Shown: positions 16,996 through 26,102, numbered from the stretch's first letter. The stretch is 64,000 nucleotides of DNA from Pantoea sp. WMus005 (GCF_013415305.1 NZ_JACBXU010000003.1:124001-188000), one strand, 5' to 3'. The notes: generated from the sequence alone by a model not told the origin. Made by a program: numbers and translations.

Positions 16996-17553
16996 TTATT
17001 TACCCAGAATGTTGTTAACCGCTTTCAGGTGGCCAGCTTTATCTTTGTGATTTGAAACCACCTGAATAACGGTGAATTTCTTGTTGGCAGCCGCCAGCAG
17101 CGTCGCCTGTTGCACATCATTGCCACCCATTTTGTCGGTGGCTTCAATATGATAGACCGGCAGACCATTGGCATTCTCAGTTTTCTCACTGATCACCGTA
17201 TAAGTAGGTGAAGCCTGCTTCTGCTTGTCTTTAATAGACTTCCCGCCTTCAAGGAAATCGGCGTCACTGCCACCGCGTGCAATCACCGGGATCTCTTCCT
17301 CGCCAATGATCAATACGCGTTTTTCCTGCTTGTTCACATACATGGTGCCTGGTCCGCCGCCCGGAACAGGCTGCTTTTCATAGCCCTGCAGTTTGAACGT
17401 CTGTTTGCCATCCAGCAAAGAGATGGTCTGAGTCTGTGTGTTTGCAGCCTGTGCTGTTTTCGCTTCGGCTGCTGATGCGATCATCGGGGTGCTGCCAAGG
17501 GCAGCCGTCAGGCAGAGCGCACCCATAATGTTTAATGATTGACGTAATTTCAC
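16996..17553 (-). CDS. Exported protein of unknown function, 185 aa
   Basis: A periplasmic protein with a clear signal peptide (basic MKLRQ, hydrophobic core, cleavage at IASA-AEA). The mature part begins with a Thr/Gln-rich linker, followed by a domain with repeated short beta-strand-like segments (RVLIIGEEEIPVIARGG, YTVISEKTENANGLPVYHIEATDK, KKFTVIQVVSNHK). The layout loosely resembles DcrB-type periplasmic proteins in size and fold character, but no diagnostic motif was seen. AAGGAG lies close to the ATG. It lies 150 bases from ganK on the opposite strand and 71 bases from the gene upstream. Confidence 0.75.
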   Translation of the reverse strand: MKLRQSLNIMGALCLTAALGSTPMIASAAEAKTAQAANTQTQTISLLDGKQTFKLQGYEKQPVPGGGPGTMYVNKQEKRVLIIGEEEIPVIARGGSDADFLEGGKSIKDKQKQASPTYTVISEKTENANGLPVYHIEATDKMGGNDVQQATLLAAANKKFTVIQVVSNHKDKAGHLKAVNNILGK

Positions 17554-17624
17554 CGTGAACTCCTTCGTGTAGTGGCTATTTCCATTTCACTGACACCGAA
17601 TCGGGTGTCGGCGAGGCAGAGGCA

Positions 17625-17966
17625 TTATCGGGTCAGGTCGTAAATACAGATCCCTGAACCGAGCAGTAACAAAATTATCGGCCAGTAAAGAACGGGGATA
17701 AAAAAGAAGTTGTGGGTCTTTTCGGGTGCCATCATCGGCTCACTTTTGGTCGCCGTTGCGATGGAGTCCAGCCATTTTTCCTGCCGGAGCGCCCAGACGA
17801 AGACCGCACAAAAGAGGGCGGCAACGATAAGCGTTGCGCCTGTCGCCCATAAATGCGCGACAAAAAAACCATCGTAGTAATAAAAATCCAGCACCCATTT
17901 ACACAGCAGATAAGCAGCACAAATTAATAGCGCGACAAAAAACCCGACTCCGCTCCAGGCGATCAT
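17625..17966 (-). CDS. Small membrane protein, 113 aa
   Basis: Three hydrophobic segments are visible, at about residues 5-27, 38-60 and 90-109, joined by a charged cytoplasmic-like loop (RQEKWLDSIATATKSEPMMAPEKTHN in two parts). AAAGGA upstream of the ATG supports translation. No family was recognised. It lies upstream of the exported 185-aa protein in the same direction with a 71-base gap, so the two may be co-transcribed, which would suit an envelope role. Confidence 0.7.
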   Translation of the reverse strand: MIAWSGVGFFVALLICAAYLLCKWVLDFYYYDGFFVAHLWATGATLIVAALFCAVFVWALRQEKWLDSIATATKSEPMMAPEKTHNFFFIPVLYWPIILLLLGSGICIYDLTR

Positions 17967-18360
17967 TTTTATATCCTTTACAGGGGTGAAGACCGAGAAA
18001 TTATTTTCTGAAAATTAACATATTTTTATCATTGTGGCGATATTTTCTTTGGTGCTAATATTCTCTCTGCCCCGCTCAGGGCGTTTCGGCCTGATTCATT
18101 ATAAAAGGCCTGATGCCGCCAGGGTTATTTTCTGAGGTTGTTGCTCATCCCGAATCCAGTGTGCCGTTAATAGTGCACGCCGGGTGCGGCAGCGCTATTC
18201 GTTGCATTGCGATATTATTTTAGTGTGAATGAATCACGGCTGTGATATCGCTTTTTTTGACATTCACATTGGCTGTTTTGGTGGAAGAAATTTATGCCGT
18301 TTTCATCCAGATGAAACAGTAAGGTGATCGGCATATTATGTGTAAAGCATGGAGGTTCAC
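17967..18360. other. Divergent intergenic region
   Basis: About 390 AT-rich bases between divergent membrane-protein genes. A short inverted repeat ATCAC-GGCT-GTGAT lies near 18228-18241. No gene with a ribosome binding site was found; promoters for both flanking genes must be here. Confidence 0.4.
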
Positions 18361-18798
18361 ATGGAACAACTCACTGAAAATAATGGCAAAGAGAACAGAA
18401 CTAAAGAATATAGTGCGAAGTGGCAAGCCCGCTTTGATTTTTTTGACCGTTATGGTGCTCCCAGTACACCCGGCTTCAGACAGGCGTTGAAGCACCTGCC
18501 TTTCAGGCAAAAACTGAGAGTGAACATGAATTTAATTGCCTTCCTTTTCGGTCCGATTTATCTGTTTGTACTCGGCCTGTGGAAGAAGAATATCATGCTG
18601 ATTTTAATTATGATGGCTGTTTATACTATTTTGATCATCGCCTTAGCGATAGCAGGCATGGAGTTCCCACGGTATCTTCAGGTCGGCCTGGGCTATGGCT
18701 TTAATGCACTGTACGGCATGAGTACGAATTACAATTATTACCTGAAAGAGAAAAAAGGCGATAACGGCTGGAATCCCTTTAAAGGTATGCGCTGGTAA
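18361..18798 (+). CDS. DUF2628 domain membrane protein
   Basis: A 145-residue protein with a basic, soluble N-terminal stretch of about 55 residues (KWQARFDFFDRYGAP is the DUF2628 hallmark), two or three membrane segments and a polar tail (GMSTNYNYYLKEKKG). The family includes E. coli YigF and has no established biochemical role. The start at 18361 has GGAGG six bases upstream; a GTG/ATG four codons earlier overlaps that site. It stands alone, with 360 bases of non-coding sequence after it. Confidence 0.8.
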   Translation: MEQLTENNGKENRTKEYSAKWQARFDFFDRYGAPSTPGFRQALKHLPFRQKLRVNMNLIAFLFGPIYLFVLGLWKKNIMLILIMMAVYTILIIALAIAGMEFPRYLQVGLGYGFNALYGMSTNYNYYLKEKKGDNGWNPFKGMRW

Positions 18799-19159
18799 TT
18801 TTTTCAGCGCAACTGGAAAAATATAAAATCTGGTATACCGTCAGTAGTCAGGCAGCTTTTAAACCTCATGTCGGAGGCTGATCAAAATAAATAATGTATA
18901 TTAACTCAAATTATTGCTGTCGCGCGCAACAAGAGGGACCGGTCAGGAGAATAACCTGCTGGCAACCTGATAAGCCCATTAACTCTTTCTCTGTGCTTTT
19001 TAAGAACAGGCGCTGACTGGCTCATAGCAGTTTGCATCAATTATCATATCGCTGAAGCTCGCAAACACCCCCGGGAAATATAATCGGGTCAAGGTCATTC
19101 TTTTAGGAATTTCCTGAAAAGCAGCTTCCCCTTTCACTGACATACAGGATGTTATTATT
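18799..19159. other. Intergenic region without a recognised gene
   Basis: About 360 bases, AT-rich at both ends. No convincing frame, terminator hairpin or regulatory palindrome was found. It must contain the promoter of the M48 peptidase gene that follows. Confidence 0.4.
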
Positions 19160-21019
19160 TTGAAATCATTAACGGAATTGAAAAAGGGTTATCTGAAGGT
19201 ATTTCTCTGGCTGCTGTTCACACTGTTTCTCGTTCCCGTTATTACTCTGGTTTTTGCTGAATACGGCAATGCGCAACTCGACCAGCAGTACACCCAGTTC
19301 TTCATGAACGATGCGCAGGAGCAACATCAGGATACCGGCAAACTGCAGACATTTTTGCAGCAGAACCCGCCGTCCAGCGTCTGCGGTCCGGTCGATGAAA
19401 ATCTGCAGGATTACAAAAATGCCGTCTGCGCACCGCAATCCGAGCTGTGGCAGTTCTACATGATGGATAAGGTGGCAATCTGGACGCTGATCGGCAGCGG
19501 CGTTGTCCTGCTGATGGTATTGCTGTTCAGCGCCCTCGCCTTTAAAAGCCGCCGGGGACAGGTCATCAGCCTGGCTTTGGCGCGCAAATTCCTGATGCTG
19601 GCCTGTTCACTGGAAGTCATGGTGCAGGGCGGCATGCTGGTCTGGCTCTCATTCTGGGGTACCGCGTTCTTTACGCAAACCTACTATCCAAAGCTGGTGA
19701 TGGCAGTAGGCCTGCTGGTGCTGGCCGGCATGTATTACATGATCAAAGGCATCTTCAAAAAGCTTCCGCCGGAAGAGAGCATCGAAGGTGAAGTGGTGAC
19801 ACGTGAAGCCGCTCCGGCACTCTGGTCACAGATTGATATGCTGGCCGCCAGAGTAGGCACCACGCCACCCGATCATATCGTTGCGGGCATCGATACCAAC
19901 TTTTACGTGACGGAAGCCCCGCTGAGCGTAAATGGGCACCCGCTCACCGGTCGTAAACTCTATGTCAGTATTCCGCTGCTGCGTCAGCTCACCGTTGCGC
20001 AGGCTGATGGGGTGATGGTCCATGAGCTGACACATCTTCATGAAGGCGACACCGCTTCCGGCGCACTGCTGGGGCCGAAGCTGCATCGCTTTGACCTCTA
20101 CATGCAGCTGATGGGTCAGAATCTGGCAACACTGATCGTCTATTATCCACTCTATCTCTATCGCATGTTGTTTGAGCTGGCGTGGCAGCGCAACAGCCGT
20201 GAACGTGAGTTTGTGGCGGATCGCAATGCGTCAACGCTGGTCTCCCCCGCCGCGATTATCGAATCGCTGATCAAAGTATCGGCCTATGCCAGTTACCGCA
20301 GTGAAGTTGAGCGAAACTTCTTTAATAACCGGACGCTGCATGAAAATGAACTGGGGATCAGTAAAGCAATTGCTGCCGGTCTGCCTGAGCATGTCGCCTC
20401 TCCGGACTTTATCAGTATTGTCCGCGAACAGAATGTGCCGCATCCGTTTGATTCACACCCGCCGTTGACCGAAAGGATGCGCAACGTCGGATACAACATC
20501 GACGAAGCCGACTATGCATCGGTCGCCGCCGATTCCCCGGCCCAGAGCTGGGTTGATCTGATGCCGGTTGCCAACGAGATCGAACAGCAGTTGTGGCAGA
20601 AGTATGAGCACGACTTCTCTTCCGTGCATGAGGAGAGCCTGGCCTGGCGTTATCAGCCTGAAGGTGAAATGGAAACCGCGCTGGTACTGAAGCATTTCCC
20701 CAATGCGCCTTACACGCTGAAAGATGGCTCGCAGATCGTCATCACCTGGCAGGGGATCGTGTCACCGAAAACCGGCGAACTGCTGGATTGGGATAACGTT
20801 AAAAACATCAACGTCATTCGTAATTTCGGCCGGGATAAGCTCTACGTGCAGCATGAGCAGCCGAACGCTAAAGGTAAAAAGCGCAGTGAGATCCCCTTAC
20901 CGGGCCTGAAGAAAGAGATTGACGCTTTTAAAAATACCCTTGGCCTTTACTGGCATCGCCATCAAACAGTCAGGGCGTTACTGAAAGAAGAATCGGCCGA
21001 AGCGTCGCAAAGCGCATAA
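19160..21019 (+). CDS. M48 family membrane metallopeptidase
   Basis: A 619-residue integral-membrane protease. An N-terminal membrane segment (about 13-33) is followed by an external loop with two cysteines (SSVCGPVDE and NAVCAP) that may form a disulfide, then three more membrane segments (about 105-128, 143-165, 178-197), and the M48 catalytic domain. The zinc motif is HELTH (288-292), with the third ligand probably Glu350 in REFVADRNAS. A C-terminal region of about 150 residues has no recognised domain. The start is a TTG with AGGA nine bases upstream; no ATG precedes the first membrane segment. It heads a three-gene unit with the two genes below and may act in envelope quality control. 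Confidence 0.88.
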   Translation: MKSLTELKKGYLKVFLWLLFTLFLVPVITLVFAEYGNAQLDQQYTQFFMNDAQEQHQDTGKLQTFLQQNPPSSVCGPVDENLQDYKNAVCAPQSELWQFYMMDKVAIWTLIGSGVVLLMVLLFSALAFKSRRGQVISLALARKFLMLACSLEVMVQGGMLVWLSFWGTAFFTQTYYPKLVMAVGLLVLAGMYYMIKGIFKKLPPEESIEGEVVTREAAPALWSQIDMLAARVGTTPPDHIVAGIDTNFYVTEAPLSVNGHPLTGRKLYVSIPLLRQLTVAQADGVMVHELTHLHEGDTASGALLGPKLHRFDLYMQLMGQNLATLIVYYPLYLYRMLFELAWQRNSREREFVADRNASTLVSPAAIIESLIKVSAYASYRSEVERNFFNNRTLHENELGISKAIAAGLPEHVASPDFISIVREQNVPHPFDSHPPLTERMRNVGYNIDEADYASVAADSPAQSWVDLMPVANEIEQQLWQKYEHDFSSVHEESLAWRYQPEGEMETALVLKHFPNAPYTLKDGSQIVITWQGIVSPKTGELLDWDNVKNINVIRNFGRDKLYVQHEQPNAKGKKRSEIPLPGLKKEIDAFKNTLGLYWHRHQTVRALLKEESAEASQSA

Positions 21020-21118
21020 GCCGTTTATCATCGGCTCCCTTATCGCCGCTGATAAGGGAGTCAATGCGAACATCCCTTTCCAGTCTGTCTTTCTGACCAC
21101 CTAAATAAAGGAACGATT

Positions 21119-22123
21119 GTGTTTAAAAGAGCAAGCAGGGCTGTATTACCCGGGATGCTGGTGACCGCGCTCGTACTGCCTCTGGCCGCATGCGATAACA
21201 GTGACAAAGCGGATGCAAAACCGGCTCCGCAAAGCCAGCCTCAGGCCGTTGCACAGGACAGTACCGCGCAACTCACCACAAAATTAAATGCCTACGTGGG
21301 ATGCTTTAACACCGCCGATGGATCGGTTCGCGACAGTGCCCTGCGCTATGTGAGCTGGATTGCGAATGTTGAAAAGGGACCCACCGGCAAAGAGCGCAGC
21401 GTGAACGTGCTGGGGGATGTCACACCTTACGAACTGGAAAAATGTACTAAAGCTATCAATGAGTCATCAAAGGCCAGCCCCAGCATGCCGGCGCTGGACG
21501 CGGCAGCCACCCAGTATCTGGCGGATTTAACGACGCTGCAGCCACTGGTTTCTGAGGCTCACCTTTACTACAGTCAGGAAGATTATAAAGATGATGGCTT
21601 CGCGAAAGGCAAACAGATGCATCAGCCGCTCATGAAGGCGTTTGACCGCTTCATGAAAGACAGCGACCAGTTTGGTGCCGAAGTTGAAAAAGAGAACAAT
21701 GCGCTCACTTCCGCGCAGCTGGTTGAGATTGAAAAGTCGGAGGGCCGCCATAGCCGCTACTACCGTCTCGCGTTAGTTACCCAGGCTAAACAGCTGGCGA
21801 CAGAGCTTACCGTACCCGCGCCCGATGTGGCTGAGGTGACAAAAGCGATAGAGGCTTACAGTGCGCTTCTGGCTGACGCAGGAAAAGCAACAGCCAGTGA
21901 AGCGGGCAAGCCATTAACCTGGTCCATCTTCCAGGAAAATGCCGGAACCTTCCTGAAAGACTGCAAAGATCGCATGCGTCGGGTCCGCGATAAAACACCT
22001 TACAGCACGGGAGATCAGATGCTGCTGAAAGGAAGTGGCAGTTCGGGTTGGATGGTATCGGGCTCTCCGATGCGCGTTTTAAAATCTTATAACGAACTGG
22101 TCGAGGCCAGTAACCGCATGTAA
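21119..22123 (+). CDS. YiiG-like DUF3829 lipoprotein
   Basis: A 334-residue lipoprotein with lipobox LPLAAC and Asp at position +2, the classic signal for retention in the inner membrane. The mature region starts with a flexible Ala/Pro/Gln linker and then a mainly helical DUF3829 domain with KLNAYVGCFNTADGSVRDSA and SYNELVEASNRM at the end. The family includes E. coli YiiG, whose function is not established. The start is GTG with AAGGA six bases upstream. It is 99 bases after the M48 peptidase gene and 99 bases before the next gene, all on one strand. Being an inner-membrane lipoprotein next to a membrane protease, it could be a partner or adaptor of that protease. Confidence 0.85.
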   Translation: MFKRASRAVLPGMLVTALVLPLAACDNSDKADAKPAPQSQPQAVAQDSTAQLTTKLNAYVGCFNTADGSVRDSALRYVSWIANVEKGPTGKERSVNVLGDVTPYELEKCTKAINESSKASPSMPALDAAATQYLADLTTLQPLVSEAHLYYSQEDYKDDGFAKGKQMHQPLMKAFDRFMKDSDQFGAEVEKENNALTSAQLVEIEKSEGRHSRYYRLALVTQAKQLATELTVPAPDVAEVTKAIEAYSALLADAGKATASEAGKPLTWSIFQENAGTFLKDCKDRMRRVRDKTPYSTGDQMLLKGSGSSGWMVSGSPMRVLKSYNELVEASNRM

Positions 22124-22222
22124 GCCGACAGCCCGCCCCACAGGTTCCGGGGCGGGCGGGTGAAGCCCGAAAAGCGCTCATCGTGTTTTTTGACCGTCAA
22201 TTTTATCCTGAGAGGAGTGAGC

Positions 22223-23740
22223 GTGCAGGCAAACGTCGGCGATATCTACAGCGTGTTTTCACCGCAGTTGCAGCAGTACGTCGCCTGCCAGGTCACACAC
22301 CTCCGGCAGCCCACGAATTCTAAAGACAAACTTCTGGCAGCCATACTCCAGCTCGACTGGGCGGGTGATCATCTGCCTGACAGAGCGGAAGCCAGCCGTA
22401 TGCAGCCTTTGCGTTGCAGCTACTATTTTCTCAAAGAGCGTCTCGATCAGGGTTATGTTCCCGCCTGCGTGCCACCGGGGCATGTGTTGATTGCTAACCT
22501 GCCCCCACTGGAAGAGAACGAAGTCAGCACCTATAAATTCGGCTGGGACGTGGGAGACAGCCTGGTTCGTCAGCGCAGCTGGGAGAAGATCGACCCGGTC
22601 AGACGTGCACAGTTTAAAGCCGCCTCTGGCGCGCGCAACGTCATAGTTGGCGGTCAGACACTGCGCGAGAATACCACCCGTATTAATGACAGCGTCCTGC
22701 AAAGCCTGACTGACCTCTCAGAGCTGGATCGGCTGCCTTGCCTGATGACCCTAGAAACCTCGCAGGGCACGCCCGAGCTGATGGCCTATATCCAGCAACA
22801 TCCCTTTATTAACGAACTGCACTGGCAGTCCGCTGTGGTCAGCGAGATCGATGTTGAAGCCACCCGCCTGTCGCGCTTTATTCTCCATCCAGAAGGCGTG
22901 AGTCGTGTGCGGCTGAATCCTGATCTCTCCCTGCTGTCACTCACCGCAATGCCCTCGTCAGGGTTTCAGGTTGATGCGCATCAGGAAGGACGTAATCTCT
23001 GCCTGCAATGCTCACAGTGTTTGCCGATACTCCAGGGTCTCGATCGGCTCGGGGCGTTGTCACTGACGGGCGTTAAAGAGATCGATCTGGCCCCTGTGGT
23101 TGAGCGTTTTCCTTGTCTGACTGAGCTGCGCATCTGGGGAAATCCTGGCCTGGTCACTCATGTGCAGCGTATTGCCGCTCTGCCACAGTTGCAGATGCTG
23201 ACCTTCTCTGACATTTTTGGTTTTACCGCGAGCGATTTCCCTTCACCAGAACAGTTGCCGAACCTCTCCAGCCTGTGGATGACCAGCGTTCCGTTCGATG
23301 TCGTCAGTTCCCTCAGAACCGCCTATAAGCGGGCGACAACACGGGGGTTGGATCTCTCATTGAGTAAAGCCCGCAAGCCGGAGTGGCTGGCTGAGAACCT
23401 GCATAATCCGTTCCGGGACTGGGATGGTCGTGAGCATATTTCAGGCACGTATGCCCGGAAAGCGGCGCTGGCTTACAAAAATCTGCGGGCTGCGACGCAT
23501 AATATTGATAGCAGCATGGATGTGGCAGCCCTGTTGACCGTCGCCGTAACCGCCTACACCGAAGCCTTTAACCTCATCGACCGGCGTTCAAAGGCGATTG
23601 AGACGGTGGAGCGTGAAGAGATCTACAGTGTGCTGTTCAATGACCTGAATTCGCTGGAACAGACGCTGGGTAAGCAAGGCGCTTCACTTGTGAATCAGCC
23701 GCGTCTTTACCAGCTTTTCGACCAGTTACGCGAGTTCTGA
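22223..23740 (+). CDS. Unknown protein with leucine-rich-like repeats, 505 aa
   Basis: No family was recognised with confidence. The start is a GTG with AGAGGAG five bases upstream. There is no signal peptide. The N-terminal part (about 1-150) is mixed alpha/beta with YSVFSPQLQQYVACQVTHLR; the middle (about 190-370) has irregular leucine-rich-like repeats (LGALSLTGVKEIDLAPVVERF, CLTELRIWGNPGL, LPQLQMLTFSDIFGF, LPNLSSLWMTSVPF); the C-terminal part is helical, with TYARKAALAYKNLRAA. Such repeats usually mediate protein binding. It is the last gene of the M48-lipoprotein unit, so it may be a cytoplasmic partner of that system. Confidence 0.75.
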   Translation: MQANVGDIYSVFSPQLQQYVACQVTHLRQPTNSKDKLLAAILQLDWAGDHLPDRAEASRMQPLRCSYYFLKERLDQGYVPACVPPGHVLIANLPPLEENEVSTYKFGWDVGDSLVRQRSWEKIDPVRRAQFKAASGARNVIVGGQTLRENTTRINDSVLQSLTDLSELDRLPCLMTLETSQGTPELMAYIQQHPFINELHWQSAVVSEIDVEATRLSRFILHPEGVSRVRLNPDLSLLSLTAMPSSGFQVDAHQEGRNLCLQCSQCLPILQGLDRLGALSLTGVKEIDLAPVVERFPCLTELRIWGNPGLVTHVQRIAALPQLQMLTFSDIFGFTASDFPSPEQLPNLSSLWMTSVPFDVVSSLRTAYKRATTRGLDLSLSKARKPEWLAENLHNPFRDWDGREHISGTYARKAALAYKNLRAATHNIDSSMDVAALLTVAVTAYTEAFNLIDRRSKAIETVEREEIYSVLFNDLNSLEQTLGKQGASLVNQPRLYQLFDQLREF

Positions 23741-23775
23741 GCAATAACGATAGTGCCGCCAGATCAGAATGCCGC

Positions 23776-23919
23776 TTACTGACCCTGCCCTTTTCGCACG
23801 CCTTTCAGCAGTGCCTGCGTCACGTCAGAAGCCTTCCCGGAGGCCGAACAGACCAGCCCGAACTCACGGTGTATCGCAGGAGTTACCGGCACCACAGACA
23901 GTCCGGGAGAAGAGATATC
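23776..23919 (-). pseudogene. 3' remnant of a LysR-type regulator gene
   Basis: On the minus strand a frame of 47 codons ends at TAA (plus-strand 23776-23778) and reads like the C-terminal end of a LysR effector domain: ISSPGLSVVPVTP, then AIHREFGLVCSASGK and VTQALLKGVRKG. No start codon with a ribosome binding site precedes it and the frame is closed by TGA-TAA a few codons upstream, so at least 240 codons of the gene are missing. The cupin gene occupies the place where the rest would be. The LysR identification is by sequence pattern only. Confidence 0.45.
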
Positions 23920-23963
23920 CCGTTTTGTCACGGGTTATCAGGCCAGGCAATGATTCACCCTGA

Positions 23964-24275
23964 TTAAACCGAACCCTCTTTTTCAATCACCAGCACGCGG
24001 GCGATACCGTGTGGACGGGCAATGTGCTCTGTCCCTTCACTGGCGTAAAAGATATCACCCGCTTTGAGTACCCGACTTTTAACTTCGCCCTGTTCCTTAT
24101 ATTGCATTTCAACGCATCCATCCATCACAGCAAAAACTTCCTGTCCGTCGTTGATGTGCCACTTATAAGGCTGATCGGTCCAGTGAAGTTTCACGCTGAC
24201 ATTGTCGAAGCTGGCAATATGCTGTGAGTCCCAGGCTCTTGAGCCGGTAAATTCTTTACTGCTATAAAAATCCAT
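23964..24275 (-). CDS. Small cupin domain protein
   Basis: A 103-residue single-domain cupin. The conserved double-stranded beta-helix elements are visible: motif 1 as WHINDGQEVFAVMDGCVEMQY (with WH...E spacing) and motif 2 as LKAGDIFYASEGTEHIARP, each with a likely metal-binding His or Glu. GAGG eight bases before the ATG supports the start. Such proteins may be isomerases, dioxygenases or simple binding proteins; the substrate cannot be read. It lies beside a LysR remnant on the same strand, which might once have been part of the same regulatory unit. Confidence 0.85.
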   Translation of the reverse strand: MDFYSSKEFTGSRAWDSQHIASFDNVSVKLHWTDQPYKWHINDGQEVFAVMDGCVEMQYKEQGEVKSRVLKAGDIFYASEGTEHIARPHGIARVLVIEKEGSV

Positions 24276-24484
24276 CTTTTCAACCTCAATAGACGTGCTT
24301 TAGCGTCATCAATATCAAAGAGTGGGGATGGATTCTATACGTCCGCCTTCTGTTGTCCTGATCTGTCCCCGCGTTGTCCGTTTAAGGGCAGATGGTCACT
24401 TAAGGATTAATCGAATAGCGTAAAATACCGGCCAGAAATAAGATGGAATAAGCCTGTATTCATACCCATTCCTAAAGGTCTGTC

Positions 24485-25168
24485 ATGTCATCGATGAGTC
24501 TGCAAAACCTCTATCGCTCAACAAACGAAAACACTGCCTCCATCTGGGCGGAAAATGCAGGAATCGGGGATATTAAACAGGGAAGTTATTACGATCCTGT
24601 CAGACTTGCTCTTGCGTCGGGTATACAGCCCTCTATTTCCCTTGAAGTCTCGCGTCTTATTGGTGGATTACAGCAGCTCACGAAAGATGACCCCCTTGCC
24701 GATGTTCTTCCCATCGAGGGTTTCCATTTTACCTTCCTGCCCCTGACTCTGCCGTTCATAAACGAAAACGAGCCACTACCAGAAAAAGTGGCAGAATTAA
24801 CGAAGATCTGGACCGAATTTGATGCAAAGAGAATCGTTATACGAGATCTTCGGCTGGTTGCGTTGCCCAGCCAGTTGTTGCTTGCGGGAACTCCTGACAG
24901 TACTGCAATTGCCATGCGCCAGTCATTTTGCGAACAGGTTCTGAATTCGCGCTGGAAAGATGAGTTGCGGATGCGTCACACCGGCAGCCCGTTACCGGCA
25001 CCCTTCTGGCACAGCACTGTTCTGCGCTATAGCGCTGATTTTTTACCCGCGCCTCTGCGTCAGTATATTTCTGAACACCAGGCCGTTAATTTTGGCGAGG
25101 TTGCAGGACAATTAAAACTGGCGAGGGTCAACTATAACTGGACGATGTGCTACCCGCTGACGATTTAA
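24485..25168 (+). CDS. 2H phosphoesterase superfamily (LigT-like) protein
   Basis: A 227-residue soluble protein with two HxT motifs, His81-Phe-Thr83 in FHFTFLPL and His176-Ser-Thr178 in FWHSTVLRY. Two such motifs about 95 residues apart in strand contexts are the signature of 2H phosphoesterases (LigT, cyclic phosphodiesterases and 2'-5' RNA ligases). The rest does not match LigT closely, so the substrate (a cyclic phosphate or 2'-5' linkage) is open. AAAGG six bases before the ATG supports the start. It is a single gene; cheZ follows after 165 bases with its own promoter. Confidence 0.7.
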   Translation: MSSMSLQNLYRSTNENTASIWAENAGIGDIKQGSYYDPVRLALASGIQPSISLEVSRLIGGLQQLTKDDPLADVLPIEGFHFTFLPLTLPFINENEPLPEKVAELTKIWTEFDAKRIVIRDLRLVALPSQLLLAGTPDSTAIAMRQSFCEQVLNSRWKDELRMRHTGSPLPAPFWHSTVLRYSADFLPAPLRQYISEHQAVNFGEVAGQLKLARVNYNWTMCYPLTI

Positions 25169-25267
25169 CGGAGGCGATTTCTCGCGTCCACCAGCCTGAT
25201 GACGTTCAGCCAATGCCGTCTTATTTACATCATGTCACTTTTACTTGAGGAAAATTTCAGGGAAATT

Positions 25268-25294
25268 TAAAAATCTGTCGAGAGCTGCCGATAA
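25268..25294 (+). promoter_or_regulatory. Sigma-28 (FliA) promoter of cheZ
   Basis: TAAA at 25268-25271, exactly 15 bases, then GCCGATAA at 25287-25294. This is the consensus TAAA-N15-GCCGATAA of flagellar class 3 promoters, perfect in the -10. The cheZ start codon is 40 bases downstream. Confidence 0.8.
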
Positions 25295-25333
25295 CCTCAG
25301 GTATCGAAACTCTGTACGCAGGAAACAACATCC

Positions 25334-25954
25334 ATGTCACCATCCGACATTCATAGTAATCATCAGGAAATTGGCGAAATTACGGCGCGTGCTGGCTACA
25401 TCCTGCGGCAGCTTCGCGACAGTCTGCAACAGCTGGGGCTTGATAAAACCATTGCCGATGTGGCGGGAAGCATCCCAAACGCCCGTGAAAGACTGGGTTA
25501 TGTCATCACAATGACCCGCGAAGCAGCAGAAGGCGTAATCAACAGCGTGGAAATCACGCAGCCTCTGCAAAGCGAGCTGGCCGAAAAAGCAGAAAAACTC
25601 ACGCAACGCTGGGATGCCACTTCCGGGATACCATTAGACAAACATCAAACTCAGGCATTAGCGGCAGATACTGCAGCTTTGCTGGAAGAAGTTCCCCGTA
25701 TTACGGGTATGACACAACAGCAGTTGCACGCAATTATGATGTCGCAGGGGTTCCAGGATCTTACAGGACAGATTGTGCAGGCTATGATGGCCGTGCTGAA
25801 TCAGGCGGAGCAGCAGCTGATACAGGTCATTCGTGATAACACAGGCTCACATAGCAGCGCCGAGCGCAATGCGCCGTCTAAACCCGCTTCCGCATCAGAA
25901 ACGCCTGCCAGTCAGGATGATGTGGATGATCTGCTGGCCAGTCTGGGCATGTAA
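25334..25954 (+). CDS. cheZ: Chemotaxis phosphatase CheZ, encoded apart from a che operon
   Basis: A 206-residue CheZ that would dephosphorylate CheY-P. The long four-helix bundle core is present, and the catalytic segment FQDLTGQ gives Asp142 and Gln146, equivalent to E. coli Asp143 and Gln147. The C-terminal CheY-binding peptide is intact (DDVDDLLASLGM) after a Ser/Pro/Ala linker. AGGAA lies about nine bases before the ATG. No cheY, cheB, cheR or flagellar gene is in the window, so the gene is an orphan or a second copy. Its sigma-28 promoter ties expression to flagellar class 3 timing. Confidence 0.9.
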   Translation: MSPSDIHSNHQEIGEITARAGYILRQLRDSLQQLGLDKTIADVAGSIPNARERLGYVITMTREAAEGVINSVEITQPLQSELAEKAEKLTQRWDATSGIPLDKHQTQALAADTAALLEEVPRITGMTQQQLHAIMMSQGFQDLTGQIVQAMMAVLNQAEQQLIQVIRDNTGSHSSAERNAPSKPASASETPASQDDVDDLLASLGM

Positions 25955-26057
25955 GTCGACAGAAAGCGACCTGGCGAACACTCACGATTAACAAGAAGAG
26001 GGTTTGCACCAGGGCAACCCGTCGGTCTTAATATGAGCAGGTATATCAGGAATGAAA

Positions 26058-26085
26058 GCCTGCTTTGTGCCAGAAGCGAACATTA
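26058..26085. repeat. Palindromic repeat, partial copy A
   Basis: About 28 bases matching the right half of the element described at 28098-28167: CTGCTTTGTGCCAGAAGCG followed by AACATTA. It lies just after the AraC gene end and marks one side of the AraC/SnoaL module. Confidence 0.7.
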
Positions 26086-26102
26086 ACTACTGGCTTAGAT
26101 AT

